Origin: Irregularibacter muris | GTDB taxonomy: Bacteria > Bacillota > Clostridia > Eubacteriales > Garciellaceae | NCBI RefSeq assembly: GCF_024622505.1 | Contig: NZ_JANKAS010000006.1 | Location: forward strand, 1 to 64,000 | Direction: 5' to 3' | DNA length: 64,000 nt | In this document: positions 26,642 to 35,728 of the stretch, piece by piece | Position numbering within the stretch: the first letter of the stretch is position 1 | Layout of the letters: each line of letters begins with the position of its first letter | Position numbers and translations under genes: made by a program | Notes under the pieces: generated by a model | What the model was told of the DNA's origin: nothing | Seen by the model: the letters and a program-made list of their open reading frames with translations, nothing else | Database searches by the model: none

Positions 26642-26836
26642 CAAAACAACCACCTTAATAAAACATGATCTTATCTATTGAAATATATAGAGGGCTCCAA
26701 ATCCGATTCTTAATAAAAATATTAAGAGACTGTAATCAAGGGAACGTATATTTTTTATTAAGATTTCAATTTGTTTCCCAATATATTGAATAAATTTAAT
26801 TATACCATAAAACACTTTGTATAGGAGAGACTTTGC

Positions 26837-28390
26837 ATGATTGCTCATAGGACTAAATTTCAAGCAAAAAAAATAATAATTTTCTATTTAATCTGTTATT
26901 TTCTCCTGAACCTTTTATTCCTAGAGAACTTTCCCTTTATTCATTCTGATGAGCCATGGTTAAGTGGCTTATCCCGGTCTATGTTGACCCAGAGGGACTT
27001 TTCAGTTACAGAGCCTTTTTTTGATACCTATGAAAGACATCCCCATGCCATTAAGCTAGTATTTCATTGGCTTCAAATGATTTTCATAAAAATTTTTGGA
27101 TATCACATATTTTTCCTTCGGCTATTATCCTTACTCTTTTCCCTAGCAAGTCTTTATGTATTTTTTTTATTGGGGGAGAAGATATTTTCATCTTCTAAAA
27201 TAGCCCTTTTTATAACCATAATTTTGTCTTTAGACCTTCAATATATTTATGCCTCCCATTTTGCTCGACAGGAAGTTATGATTTTATTTATTATGATGTT
27301 CTCTTTATATATCCTGTTGAGGAAGGAAGGGCAGCATACATATACAATAGATTTAATCATTGGGACTACTCTAGGCCTTGGGATTGGCATCCACCCCAAT
27401 AGCTTTATCGCCGCCTTAGCTATTGGCTCCTTTTATTTAGTCCTACTTTGGAAGGGAAAAATCCGATGGAAGAATTTACTACTACTTATTCTTGTGGTGG
27501 CTCTATTTGCTTCTTTATTTATTGTCTTAAGTTTTTCTATGGATAAAAGTTTTCTAGGTCATTATCAGGAAAGTGGACAAAAGTTTGGTGTCCATAAAAG
27601 CATTTCAGAAAAATTGTTGAACATAGGGCGTTTTTATAAAAATATTTATTTAGGCAAGAGTGTGACCTATTATATGCCCCATGTAAAATTTCAACTGATT
27701 TTATTTGCTCTCTGTTTTATCTTGACCCTTGCATGGTTGATGAAAAAGAAGAATCATAGGGATTTCCACATAAAAGGAATTACTTTGGTATTACTCTTTA
27801 TTCATCTAGGCATGGTCATCATTGGGCGATATAATGTTACCAGTATTTTATTCATCTTTCCCTTTATCTACTTATTAGTCGCCCATGTTTTTATTCATAT
27901 TACTCGACATACATCTAAACTTTTTCTATTACTTATGATCATCACCCTGGCAGGTACCAGCCTGCACATTCCTAGATATTCCAGTACCTATGATCAATAC
28001 ATAAATAGTATTGCGCCTTATGTTCCTAGGGAGGAGAAGGTATTATCTAATCTAAATACCCAATATTATTTTAGAGGGGATAATTTATTTGACTATAGAA
28101 ATCTCCAATTTATGAAAGAGCAGGGAATAAGTTTTGAGGACTATATCGCTTCGAGGAAAATAAAATATATCCTTTATTATGATGAAATAGATTATATTTA
28201 TGAAAAAAACCCCATTTATAATGGGGTATATGGAGATGTATCTTCCTACTACCAAGATATGCAGGATTTTTTGCATAAAAAATGCCAAAGAGTCCATTCT
28301 TTTACCAATAGTACCTACGGCACAAATATTTCACGCTTGATAGATAAAAAGCCCTGGGGGATATCTATTTTTAAGGTCGTTGGAAAGTAG
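26837..28390 (+). CDS. GT39/ArnT-like membrane glycosyltransferase
   Basis: A 517-residue protein with about 11-12 transmembrane helices and a C-terminal soluble segment. The first external loop holds FIHSDEPWLSGLSRSM, the acidic D-E motif of the GT39/PMT-ArnT fold, which transfers a sugar from a polyprenyl-phosphate donor to an acceptor outside the membrane. GGAGAG lies 7 nt before the ATG. Nearby genes for a sugar aminotransferase, a polyprenyl-phosphate-type GT2 and dTDP-sugar synthesis suggest it could place an aminosugar on a cell-surface acceptor. The acceptor is unknown. Confidence 0.72.
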   Translation: MIAHRTKFQAKKIIIFYLICYFLLNLLFLENFPFIHSDEPWLSGLSRSMLTQRDFSVTEPFFDTYERHPHAIKLVFHWLQMIFIKIFGYHIFFLRLLSLLFSLASLYVFFLLGEKIFSSSKIALFITIILSLDLQYIYASHFARQEVMILFIMMFSLYILLRKEGQHTYTIDLIIGTTLGLGIGIHPNSFIAALAIGSFYLVLLWKGKIRWKNLLLLILVVALFASLFIVLSFSMDKSFLGHYQESGQKFGVHKSISEKLLNIGRFYKNIYLGKSVTYYMPHVKFQLILFALCFILTLAWLMKKKNHRDFHIKGITLVLLFIHLGMVIIGRYNVTSILFIFPFIYLLVAHVFIHITRHTSKLFLLLMIITLAGTSLHIPRYSSTYDQYINSIAPYVPREEKVLSNLNTQYYFRGDNLFDYRNLQFMKEQGISFEDYIASRKIKYILYYDEIDYIYEKNPIYNGVYGDVSSYYQDMQDFLHKKCQRVHSFTNSTYGTNISRLIDKKPWGISIFKVVGK

Positions 28391-28445
28391 AAAAAAGAAA
28401 GAGAGTAAACTTTTAATCTACAGAGATCCAATGTGAAAACTTAAC

Positions 28446-28623
28446 TTGTGTGCTAATTAAATGGAGAATTTGCTTTGTGCAGGGGGTAGACAATGCGCAT
28501 AAAGCTAGACAGGCGTTTAAAATCAATTGTTTGAGCAGAGCGAGTTTTTGATGCTGCCTATCACCAAATTTACAAACTCTTAGCCCAAAGACTGCGGCAA
28601 ATCGGAATTTAATTAGCACACAA
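28446..28623 (+). mobile_element. MITE-like repeat element, copy A
   Basis: A 178-bp non-coding element with perfect 17-bp terminal inverted repeats (28446-28462 and 28607-28623; TTGTGTGCTAATTAAAT and its complement). Internal blocks GGAGAATTTGCTTTGTGCAG, TGTTTGAGC and AAATTTACAAACTC recur in copy B at 34564-34735, in the same orientation. No open frame of note is inside. No clear target duplication was seen. The rest of the 300-base gap (28391-28690) holds nothing recognisable. Confidence 0.75.
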
Positions 28624-28690
28624 TAGATTATAAGCTATCCTGTTGCTTCCCTATAGATTGGAAAATTCTTCTCTTGATAGAATAAGCTAT

Positions 28691-29401
28691 TTATAGAAAA
28701 CTAGTAATTTCCTGTACCTTATTCTCTGAAACAGATTTATCTTGATTATGAACTACCTTACTAATCTCTCCATTTTTCATAATTACAATTCTATCTGCAA
28801 GGATGAGGGCTTCTCTGACGTCATGGGTGATAAAAACGATGGTGGTTTTGGTTTTTTTCCAAATGTCCAGTAAGGTTTTATGCAATTGATTTTTGGTTTG
28901 ACCATCCAAACTTCCAAAGGGTTCATCCATTAATAAGACCTTGGGCATGGTCACTAAAGAGCGGGCAATAGATGTTCTTTGTTTCATCCCCCCTGATAGT
29001 TGGTGGGGATAATATTCTTCAAAACCCTGTAGTTTAACCATATTTATATAGGTAGAGGATTGTTTCCTTATTTCTTCTTGGGTATATTTTCTCTTGGCAT
29101 TTTTCAAGGGGAACTCGATATTATCTCGGAGAGTCTTCCAAGGAAATAGCTGATCAAATTCTTGAAAGATCATAATACATTCTTTGGCAGGGTGAGTAAC
29201 TTCCTTATCCTTTAGAGTAATTTTACCCCCGTCCTTTTTTATAAATCCTCCTATAAGATTTAATAAAGTTGTCTTCCCTTCACCAGAGGAACCAAGGATA
29301 CAAACAAATTCCCCCTCTTCTATCGTTAAGTTGATGTGATTAAGAACCTTTATACCATTATAGAATTTTGAAAGATTTTCTATTTTAATCATAGTGCTCA
29401 T
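28691..29401 (-). CDS. SsuB/TauB-type ABC transporter, ATP-binding subunit
   Basis: A 236-residue ATPase of the nitrate/sulfonate/taurine importer family. It has Walker A GSSGEGKTT, Q-loop FQEFDQLFPW, signature LSGGMKQRTSIARSL and Walker B VLLMDEPFGSLD. The Ala/Cys of a typical Walker A is replaced by Glu (GEGKT), a mild variation. Start chosen at ATG 29401, which overlaps the permease stop in an ATGA arrangement. Last gene of the six-gene minus-strand operon. The substrate is not evident. Confidence 0.84.
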   Translation of the reverse strand: MSTMIKIENLSKFYNGIKVLNHINLTIEEGEFVCILGSSGEGKTTLLNLIGGFIKKDGGKITLKDKEVTHPAKECIMIFQEFDQLFPWKTLRDNIEFPLKNAKRKYTQEEIRKQSSTYINMVKLQGFEEYYPHQLSGGMKQRTSIARSLVTMPKVLLMDEPFGSLDGQTKNQLHKTLLDIWKKTKTTIVFITHDVREALILADRIVIMKNGEISKVVHNQDKSVSENKVQEITSFL

Positions 29402-30192
29402 GACGATATGCCCCATTTTCTTATTGTAAGTTTTTCAATTTTATCAAAGACTAAATCATCTATTCCTATTCCAATGATAATAATGAGGATTAGACCTGCG
29501 AAAAGACCAGGAGTATCCATAAAGACTCTTTTATTAAAAAGATACCAGCCAATACCCCCCTGCCCTCCTGTGGCACCAAAAATCATTTCTGCACTAATGG
29601 CTGCTCGCCAAGCTCTTGCCCATCCTATTTTTAATCCAGCAATAATATAGGGAAGGGAAGCAGGGATGTAGATTTTAGTAACAATTTTTAACAGGCTAAA
29701 TTCATAGTTTTGGCCTATCTTTTTATAGACGGAAGGAATAGATTTAAATCCAGCCGATAGATTTAAAATCATTGGCCATAACACAGAATGAACAATAATA
29801 AAGACCACTGCCTTGCTTCCTGTGCCTATCCAAAGGATAATTAAGGGAAGTAAGGCGATACCCGGTAAGGGATGAAAGATAGACACTAAGGCATCCATAA
29901 GACTTTCAAATATAGGATGCAGTATAGCCAGGAAGGAGAGAATAAGAGAAGAAAATACTCCTATTATCAACCCCAATAGGATTAACCCTAAAGAATATAA
30001 AATCTGATAGACAATTTCCCCTGAGAATATAGAAGACAATAGAGACTGCCCAATGAGTTTTAAAGAGGGAAAGGATAAAGCATTGACTAGGGAAGAATGA
30101 GCCATGATCTCCCATATCCCTAAGAACAACAGAATCCATATCAATCTTAAACAAAAGGGGGTAAGGATGCTTTTATTCTTCATATTCAACAT
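29398..30192 (-). CDS. SsuC/TauC-type ABC transporter permease
   Basis: A 264-residue permease with about six helices and the EAA-type loop region (LKIGWARAWRAAISAEMIFG, then GGIGWYLFNKRVFMDTPG) that contacts the ATPase. This matches the SsuC/TauC family. The start overlaps the binding-protein gene by 20 nt, indicating coupled translation. Works with the ATPase (28691-29401) and the lipoprotein (30173-31135). Confidence 0.85.
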   Translation of the reverse strand: MLNMKNKSILTPFCLRLIWILLFLGIWEIMAHSSLVNALSFPSLKLIGQSLLSSIFSGEIVYQILYSLGLILLGLIIGVFSSLILSFLAILHPIFESLMDALVSIFHPLPGIALLPLIILWIGTGSKAVVFIIVHSVLWPMILNLSAGFKSIPSVYKKIGQNYEFSLLKIVTKIYIPASLPYIIAGLKIGWARAWRAAISAEMIFGATGGQGGIGWYLFNKRVFMDTPGLFAGLILIIIIGIGIDDLVFDKIEKLTIRKWGISS

Positions 30193-31135
30193 TTTCCCAC
30201 AGGATTTCTTCAGGGTTTTTATAAGCCTTAGAAATATATTTTGTTTTGTACATAAATTCAGAAAACTCTTTGGTTCCCTTTACCTTTGTACTATAATGGG
30301 TATCCTCAGAGGTGAGATATTCCAAGATTTCCTCCTGGGGAAGATCATAATATTGGGTTAAAATCTTTGCGGCCTTTTCAGGGTTGTTATTGATGAATTC
30401 TATAGCTTCCCTTACTCCTTCATTTAAGGCCTGATAGAGTTCTGAATTTTGATCATGGAATTTTTTTGTGGTCACTCCCACTATAAAACTAAAATCTCCT
30501 CCAAAGGCTTCCTTTACATCTAAGATTTTATGGAATTCTTCATTTTTTAGTTCAGATTCCAAGTAGGGTGTAGCTGTAAAATGAGCTTTAATCTCATTTT
30601 TAGAGAATAATGCATTCATTCCATCAGGATGGGAGAGGGTGACTAAAAGATTGTCCATTTTTTGAGGATTATTAAACTCCCGATCACAGGCCATGGAAAG
30701 AAGGATGTGCTGTACACTTCCCGGCTGGGGTAGGGCAATTCTATCCTTTTCTGTAATGTCTTCTAGGGATTTTATTTCCTTTGGCACGACCAATCCTCCA
30801 GGTACTGAAGATAAACCGGTAAAGATTTTCCAATCCATCCCCTTGTCCCATCCAATATAGAAAGGGGGGATGGCCATGAAACCAACATCTAGTTTATCGG
30901 CCACCATGGCCTCTCTAATAGCGGCGGTGTTAATCATTTGCTCCCAAACCACCTTTACCCCAGGCAATTTTTCTTCTAATAGACCTTGATGTCTCATGAT
31001 TTGTACGGGAGCATAGGCAATGCCATACTGTTCAGCGATTCTAATCTCTGTATTTCCACTGGTTTCCTTGGAGGCTGCACAGCCCTGGAACAACAATAAA
31101 ATAAATAGGATGAAAATAATTGCTGGCTTTTTCAA
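30173..31135 (-). CDS. SsuA/NMT1-type substrate-binding lipoprotein
   Basis: A 320-residue binding protein. The signal peptide ends in a lipobox around FQGC (Cys19), then a two-lobed NMT1/SsuA-like fold (IRIAEQYGIAYAPVQIMRHQ at the start, GLLEEKLPGVKVVW, later PGSVQHILLSMACDR). Related proteins bind aliphatic sulfonates, taurine, nitrate or pyrimidine precursors of thiamine. The ligand cannot be deduced here. It follows the ATP-grasp gene by 17 nt in the same operon, which is not a usual partner for this transporter type. Confidence 0.82.
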   Translation of the reverse strand: MKKPAIIFILFILLLFQGCAASKETSGNTEIRIAEQYGIAYAPVQIMRHQGLLEEKLPGVKVVWEQMINTAAIREAMVADKLDVGFMAIPPFYIGWDKGMDWKIFTGLSSVPGGLVVPKEIKSLEDITEKDRIALPQPGSVQHILLSMACDREFNNPQKMDNLLVTLSHPDGMNALFSKNEIKAHFTATPYLESELKNEEFHKILDVKEAFGGDFSFIVGVTTKKFHDQNSELYQALNEGVREAIEFINNNPEKAAKILTQYYDLPQEEILEYLTSEDTHYSTKVKGTKEFSEFMYKTKYISKAYKNPEEILWENVEYEE

Positions 31136-31152
31136 TATTTTTACCTCCTTTA

Positions 31153-32385
31153 CTAGTAGATCTTATATTGAAGGGTAAGATTTTCATTTTTTTCATTGAG
31201 GATTTGTAGATGGGTAAAGGCATGATTGATATTCCTGGAGAGTTCCTCCTTATTGGCCCCTTCAATAATCATAAAGCCCGCCCTGGCTGTGGCGTTTTCA
31301 ATGACGGGAAGCTCTTTACCTTCTACAATATTGTAACCAGCATATAAGAGCCCTGGTAATTTTTTTAATTCCTTTACAGGAGTGATTTGCTTTACCCTAC
31401 CAGCCCGGGCAAAAAATAGTTGGGTAGAAAGATACTTATTATTCTCTAAGATGCAGTAGGGTTCTATAGGGGAAGGCATTTTCCCCTTGAGGGAAAAATC
31501 AATGACCCTATCCAAAATATCCACACCTGTTAAATAGGGAATGAAAAGATCCTCATAGGCTCCTCCAATTCTACAGGCAATCTCATTAATAAGGATACCC
31601 TCCGCTCCTACTAGCAGTTGCACATATAGGGGGCCTTCCTTGATGCCGAAGGCTTTGGTGATATTGTCAACAAGGTTCTTCATGGTTGGGTATTCTTCCA
31701 TATGCTTTGAAGGGAAGGCATGGGCAAAACATATGCCAATGTGCTTGGCTCTTTGGAAGGTTTCCCTATCGGTGATGGTCAAAATATGAGGAATTCCTTT
31801 TTCAACCCAGGCACTTATGGTGATTTCATCACTTTCATAAAACTCCTCTAACAATGCTTCCCTTTGTCGAGAAAAGCTTAGGGTACTTTGGATATTGTCC
31901 TTTATTTCTTGAGAACTATGGAGTTTATAAACTCCCCTTTGTCCCTGACTATCCAAGGGCTTAAGTACTACGGGGAATTTCATCCCTTCCCAATCCTTTT
32001 CCGTACAGTCTTGGTTGAGAAATCGGTACTTTACCGTGGGAAGATTGTGTTTTGTAAAGATGCCTTTCATGATTTTTTTATTGGTAACAGCCTCGGCAGT
32101 ATCTATGTCTAAAAATTGAGGCAGATTTAATGCTGAGGCTACTCGGGAAACGGTATAGACAGGTTGGTCGGTGCCTAGGGTCATGACTCCATCTACTGAG
32201 TATTTTTTTGCCACTTCTATATTTCCTTCTACATCGAAGGTACTCACTACCTCATTGTACTTTGCATAGGCTCTTCCTGGTGCATCGGGATAATAATCGG
32301 TTAGCACCACCTCGTGACCCTTTTGTACGGCTCTTTTAATGCCATTTAATTGATTATTTCCTCCACCTAAAATAAGTAATCGCAT
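31153..32385 (-). CDS. ATP-grasp family ligase
   Basis: A 410-residue enzyme. The N-terminal Rossmann-like region opens MRLLILGGGNNQLNGIKRA, followed by the ATP-grasp domain (about 110-305) with FPVVLKPLDSQGQRGVYKL and the metal-binding GILINEIACRIGG. This class joins a carboxylate to an amine or other nucleophile using ATP. Gene order (after a sugar aminotransferase and a GT2) suggests it could acylate an aminosugar with an amino or carboxylic acid. That is an inference; the substrate is not known. AGGAGG precedes the ATG on the minus strand. Confidence 0.78.
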   Translation of the reverse strand: MRLLILGGGNNQLNGIKRAVQKGHEVVLTDYYPDAPGRAYAKYNEVVSTFDVEGNIEVAKKYSVDGVMTLGTDQPVYTVSRVASALNLPQFLDIDTAEAVTNKKIMKGIFTKHNLPTVKYRFLNQDCTEKDWEGMKFPVVLKPLDSQGQRGVYKLHSSQEIKDNIQSTLSFSRQREALLEEFYESDEITISAWVEKGIPHILTITDRETFQRAKHIGICFAHAFPSKHMEEYPTMKNLVDNITKAFGIKEGPLYVQLLVGAEGILINEIACRIGGAYEDLFIPYLTGVDILDRVIDFSLKGKMPSPIEPYCILENNKYLSTQLFFARAGRVKQITPVKELKKLPGLLYAGYNIVEGKELPVIENATARAGFMIIEGANKEELSRNINHAFTHLQILNEKNENLTLQYKIY

Positions 32386-32410
32386 ATCCGTCCTCCTCTA
32401 GTGTAAGAGA

Positions 32411-33124
32411 TTAAGTTAGTTCACTCGAAAGTCCTTTGGACTTTCCTGCTATTCTATAATAAAAAAATAATTTCATAAAAAGTTTTGCTAATTTTACAAA
32501 ATTGTAATTAGACTTGCCATATTTTCTTTCCACATGCTGTACAGATACATTGCCTATATTTTTGGTAAATTTAAGGGTTATGGCTGTTAGGTAAACAAAG
32601 GGAGTATGGTCCGATAATATTCTGTCTACAGTTTTGCGATTAATCATTCGATAGCTTCCTATTTTAATATTTCTCGGCTTATTAAGACCTACCGTAAAGA
32701 AGACATCAACTAATTTGGAACCTAATTTTCTGTAAAAGGGATACTTTTTATTTTCCGGGATGCCATAGACCACATCATAGCCCTTATTGATTTCAGAGAT
32801 GAGTAAAGGGAGATCCTCTGGTTGATGTTCTAGATCATCGTCCATGGTGATAATGAAGCTTCCTTTAGAAGCCCCCATCCCAATTTTAATGGCCCCTTGT
32901 TGACCATGATTTTCTTGAAGGGCAATGACATGAACTCTACTATCCCTTTCATTTAATTCTTTTAGTTTTTCCAAACTATTATCCTTAGATAGGTCATCTA
33001 CTAGAATGATTTCAAAGGTTTGGTCTAAGCTTTCCAGGGTTTTAATGATCCTGAGCACAACTTCTTCTATGGAATGATGACTATTGTATACTGGTATGAC
33101 TACACTAAAGCGCACATCTTTCAA
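32411..33124 (-). CDS. GT2-family glycosyltransferase (polyprenyl-phosphate sugar transferase type)
   Basis: A 237-residue GT-A fold enzyme resembling dolichol-phosphate mannosyltransferase and ArnC. It opens RFSVVIPVYNSHHSIEEVVL, has the donor/metal motif ITMDDDLEHQPED and, near the C-terminus, KYGKSNYNFVKL. It lacks the C-terminal membrane helices of ArnC. The start is TTG at 33124, overlapping the aminotransferase stop by 4 nt, with GGGGGAG upstream. A likely role is to put a nucleotide-activated sugar on a polyprenyl phosphate for the membrane transferase at 26837. Confidence 0.84.
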   Translation of the reverse strand: MKDVRFSVVIPVYNSHHSIEEVVLRIIKTLESLDQTFEIILVDDLSKDNSLEKLKELNERDSRVHVIALQENHGQQGAIKIGMGASKGSFIITMDDDLEHQPEDLPLLISEINKGYDVVYGIPENKKYPFYRKLGSKLVDVFFTVGLNKPRNIKIGSYRMINRKTVDRILSDHTPFVYLTAITLKFTKNIGNVSVQHVERKYGKSNYNFVKLAKLFMKLFFYYRIAGKSKGLSSELT

Positions 33125-34269
33125 GATATCTCCCCCAAAATTTCATGTAATTTTTCTACAACATAATCTAATTCTTTTTTCTCCATATCTGTATATAAAG
33201 GTAGCCTAAGCAGTGTGTCTCCAACTTTTTTGGTGGTAGGTAAATCTAAAGTTTGATACCCTAGGGAAAGGCCCATGGGAGAATGATGTAAAGGGACAAA
33301 ATGGATAGTGGACTGAATATGATTTTCTTTTAATCTACTCATAACATCATCCCGGGTTTTTTTATCCTTAAGAAGAATATAAAAGTTATGATAATTGGAC
33401 TGAAAATCAAGGGGAACATTTGTCATAGAAAGAAAAATGCCCTTATCTATGTATTGCTGTAAATGATGGGTATAAAATTCTACAATGATTTTTCTTTTTT
33501 TTATAATTTCATCGATATTCTGTAATTGGGCATAAAGCATGGCCATTAAAATGTCTGAGGGTACATAACTTGAACCCACATCAATCCAGGTATAACGACT
33601 AACTTCTCCTCGGATAAATTGATTGCGATTGGTCCCCTTTTGCCGTAGAAAATCTGCCCGCTTCAATAGAGCGGGATCTTTGATATTTATACTTAGGGCT
33701 CCCCCTTCCCCGGAGATATAATTCTTTGTACCATGAAAACTATAACATCCTATGTGGCCCCATGTTCCCAAGGGTTTGCCCCTATAAGTGGCACCCAATA
33801 CCTGGGCGGCATCTTCGATAACATATAGATTATACTTTTCAGCTAGATGCATAATTTTATCCATTGGACATCCAATACCCCCATAATGAACAGGAAGGAG
33901 GGCTTTGGTATTTTCAGTTATTTTTTTCTCCATTTCCTCTAAATTCATAGTCAATGTATTTTCATCAATATCTACAAATACAGGTATTCCCCCCTGTAGC
34001 ATTACTGCATTGGCTGTAGAGGAGAAGGTGTAGGAGGGCATGATGACCTCGTCACCAGATTTAATATTAATTAGCATCATAGCTAATTCTAGAGCATGGG
34101 TACCAGAGGTAGTGGTCAATATTTTGATACTTTTTAATCTGTTTTCCAATAATCGGGTTACTTTTTTGTCAAAAAAACCATCTCCGACTACACTACCCAT
34201 TTCCAGTGCCTTAGTAATATATTCAACTTCATGACCAGTTAAATGTATTTTATTAAATGGAATATTCAT
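33121..34269 (-). CDS. DegT/DnrJ/EryC1/StrS sugar aminotransferase (WecE/RffA-like)
   Basis: A 382-residue PLP enzyme. The N-terminus IPFNKIHLTGHEVEYI, the substrate/PLP loop TTSGTHALELAMM, VIEDAAQVLGA, and the lysine region GCYSFHGTKNYISGEGGALS all match dTDP-4-keto-6-deoxy-sugar 4-aminotransferases such as WecE/RffA. It would convert the 4-keto sugar made by RfbA-RfbB (34841-36726) into a dTDP-4-amino-4,6-dideoxy sugar using glutamate. First gene of the six-gene operon. GGAG lies about 9 nt before the ATG. Confidence 0.87.
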   Translation of the reverse strand: MNIPFNKIHLTGHEVEYITKALEMGSVVGDGFFDKKVTRLLENRLKSIKILTTTSGTHALELAMMLINIKSGDEVIMPSYTFSSTANAVMLQGGIPVFVDIDENTLTMNLEEMEKKITENTKALLPVHYGGIGCPMDKIMHLAEKYNLYVIEDAAQVLGATYRGKPLGTWGHIGCYSFHGTKNYISGEGGALSINIKDPALLKRADFLRQKGTNRNQFIRGEVSRYTWIDVGSSYVPSDILMAMLYAQLQNIDEIIKKRKIIVEFYTHHLQQYIDKGIFLSMTNVPLDFQSNYHNFYILLKDKKTRDDVMSRLKENHIQSTIHFVPLHHSPMGLSLGYQTLDLPTTKKVGDTLLRLPLYTDMEKKELDYVVEKLHEILGEIS

Positions 34270-34840
34270 AAATGAGGACTCCTAAAAAGTTGTTTTTGAT
34301 GGATAATATGATGGGGCATTCCCAGCAATTTGAGTTTATTATAACATAAACTATTATTCGCGATAGGATTTATATAGAGCTATATTCTTAAGCTGGATTT
34401 CTTATACACCCTTGAAAGCTATATAAATCAATAGAAAGCTGAGAGTCATCCATTTATTGTCATAAGTTTATTTAATCTTCTATTAGTATTTGTGATGGCA
34501 ATATAGGCATAAATCACCTTGATTTAGCCCACGTTTAGTTATAAAATTCACGATATATAAGAGTTGTACTCCTTAAATGGAGAGTTTGCTTTGTGCAGAG
34601 GTTTAGAGTTTGTTAATGCAGCCTAAAGCGTTTTAAATCAAGTGTTTGAGCGTAGAGAGTTTTTGATACTGCTGAAGGCAAATTTACAAACTCTTGACCT
34701 TGGAACATGAGAAAATCGGAATTTAATTAGCACAACGGACTAAGTTATGATGGTGCTTATCTATAAAAATTCATTGTAGTAAAATGATAAGATTGAAAGT
34801 CATGAATATGACCCATAAAATAAGTAGAGGAGAGATTAGG
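34270..34840. other. Divergent intergenic region with repeat element copy B
   Basis: This 571-base gap separates the minus-strand aminotransferase operon from rfbA. It holds the 172-bp element (34564-34735) and, after it, a -10-like TAAAAT around 34774 for rfbA. The ribosome site GAGGAGAG at 34827-34834 supports a TTG start at 34841. The part from 34270 to 34563 shows only A/T-rich sequence, presumably with the promoter of the minus operon (a TATAAT on the minus strand near 34340). Confidence 0.45.
34564..34735 (+). mobile_element. MITE-like repeat element, copy B
   Basis: A 172-bp relative of the element at 28446-28623, in the same orientation. The right end ATTTAATTAGCACAA is identical; the left end TTGTACTCCTTAAAT differs at three of 15 positions. 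Shared internal blocks include TTTGCTTTGTGCAG, GTTTTAAATCAA, TGTTTGAGC, GAGTTTTTGAT and CAAATTTACAAACTCTT. The segments AGAGTTTG and CAAACTCT can pair inside the element, so a transcript would fold. Confidence 0.72.
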
Positions 34841-35728
34841 TTGAAGGGGATAATTTTAGCAGGAGGAGAGGGTTCCAGACTTTACCCTATTACCAAGTGT
34901 ATGAGCAAGCAATTATTACCGATTTATGATAAACCAATGATTTATTATCCTTTATCTGTCCTTATGCTTTCCAGGATTAATGAAGTTTTAATTATTTCTG
35001 ATTCTAAATATATAGGCTTTTATAAGGATCTTGTAGGGGATGGTTGCCATTTAGGGATGAAGCTTGAGTATAAGGCTCAGGAACAGCCAAGGGGGCTGGC
35101 CGATGCTTTTATTTTAGGAGAGAAATTTATTGGAGAAGATAATGTATGTCTTATATTGGGAGACAATCTATTTTATGGACAAAATTTTATTTCTAAACTC
35201 TTAAAGCTTTCCAGCATGAAAAAAGGAGCTGTAATTTTTGGGTATTATGTATCCTCGCCCAGGGACTTTGGAGTTGTGGAATTTGATCAAAATAATCGTG
35301 TGATATCCCTAGAGGAAAAGCCAGAATATCCAAAATCTAATTATGTGGTGCCAGGATTGTATTTTTATGACAATAGTGTAATAGAAAAGGCAAAGAATTT
35401 ACAACCCTCTCCTAGGGGAGAATTGGAAATTACTGATTTAAATAATGCCTATTTAAAGGAAAATCAGCTTCATATAGAACTTTTAGGACGGGGCTTTGCT
35501 TGGTTTGACACGGGAAGTTATGATGGCCTGATGAATGCTTCAAATTTTGTCCAGACCATGCAAAAGAGAACAGGCCTTTATATCTCCTGTCCTGAGGAGA
35601 TTGCCTATAGAAATGGCTGGATTGATAGGAGTAAGCTTGCTGCCCTTGGTCGGGAATATGAAAAGACAGATTACGGGCAATATTTACTTACTGTTGCTGG
35701 AGAAAAAGAAGAAAGGAGTAGGCCATGA
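34841..35728 (+). CDS. rfbA: Glucose-1-phosphate thymidylyltransferase
   Basis: A 295-residue enzyme making dTDP-glucose from dTTP and glucose-1-phosphate. The nucleotide-binding signature GIILAGGEGSRLYPITK is at the N-terminus, followed by SKQLLPIYDKPMIYYPLS, and WFDTGSYDGL near residue 220. The start is TTG at 34841 with GAGGAGAG 6 nt upstream; the longer frame from 34784 has no ribosome site and would give a non-family extension. It overlaps rfbB by 4 nt. No rfbC or rfbD is nearby, so the pathway probably leaves at the 4-keto-6-deoxy stage towards the aminosugar. Confidence 0.93.
   Translation: MKGIILAGGEGSRLYPITKCMSKQLLPIYDKPMIYYPLSVLMLSRINEVLIISDSKYIGFYKDLVGDGCHLGMKLEYKAQEQPRGLADAFILGEKFIGEDNVCLILGDNLFYGQNFISKLLKLSSMKKGAVIFGYYVSSPRDFGVVEFDQNNRVISLEEKPEYPKSNYVVPGLYFYDNSVIEKAKNLQPSPRGELEITDLNNAYLKENQLHIELLGRGFAWFDTGSYDGLMNASNFVQTMQKRTGLYISCPEEIAYRNGWIDRSKLAALGREYEKTDYGQYLLTVAGEKEERSRP

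Noticed and set aside
26675-26863. 62-residue minus-strand frame with a hydrophobic tail, between tusA and the GT39 gene
   Set aside because: No ribosome site, it overlaps the start of the GT39 gene, and a TATAAT-like box of the probable tusA promoter lies inside it.
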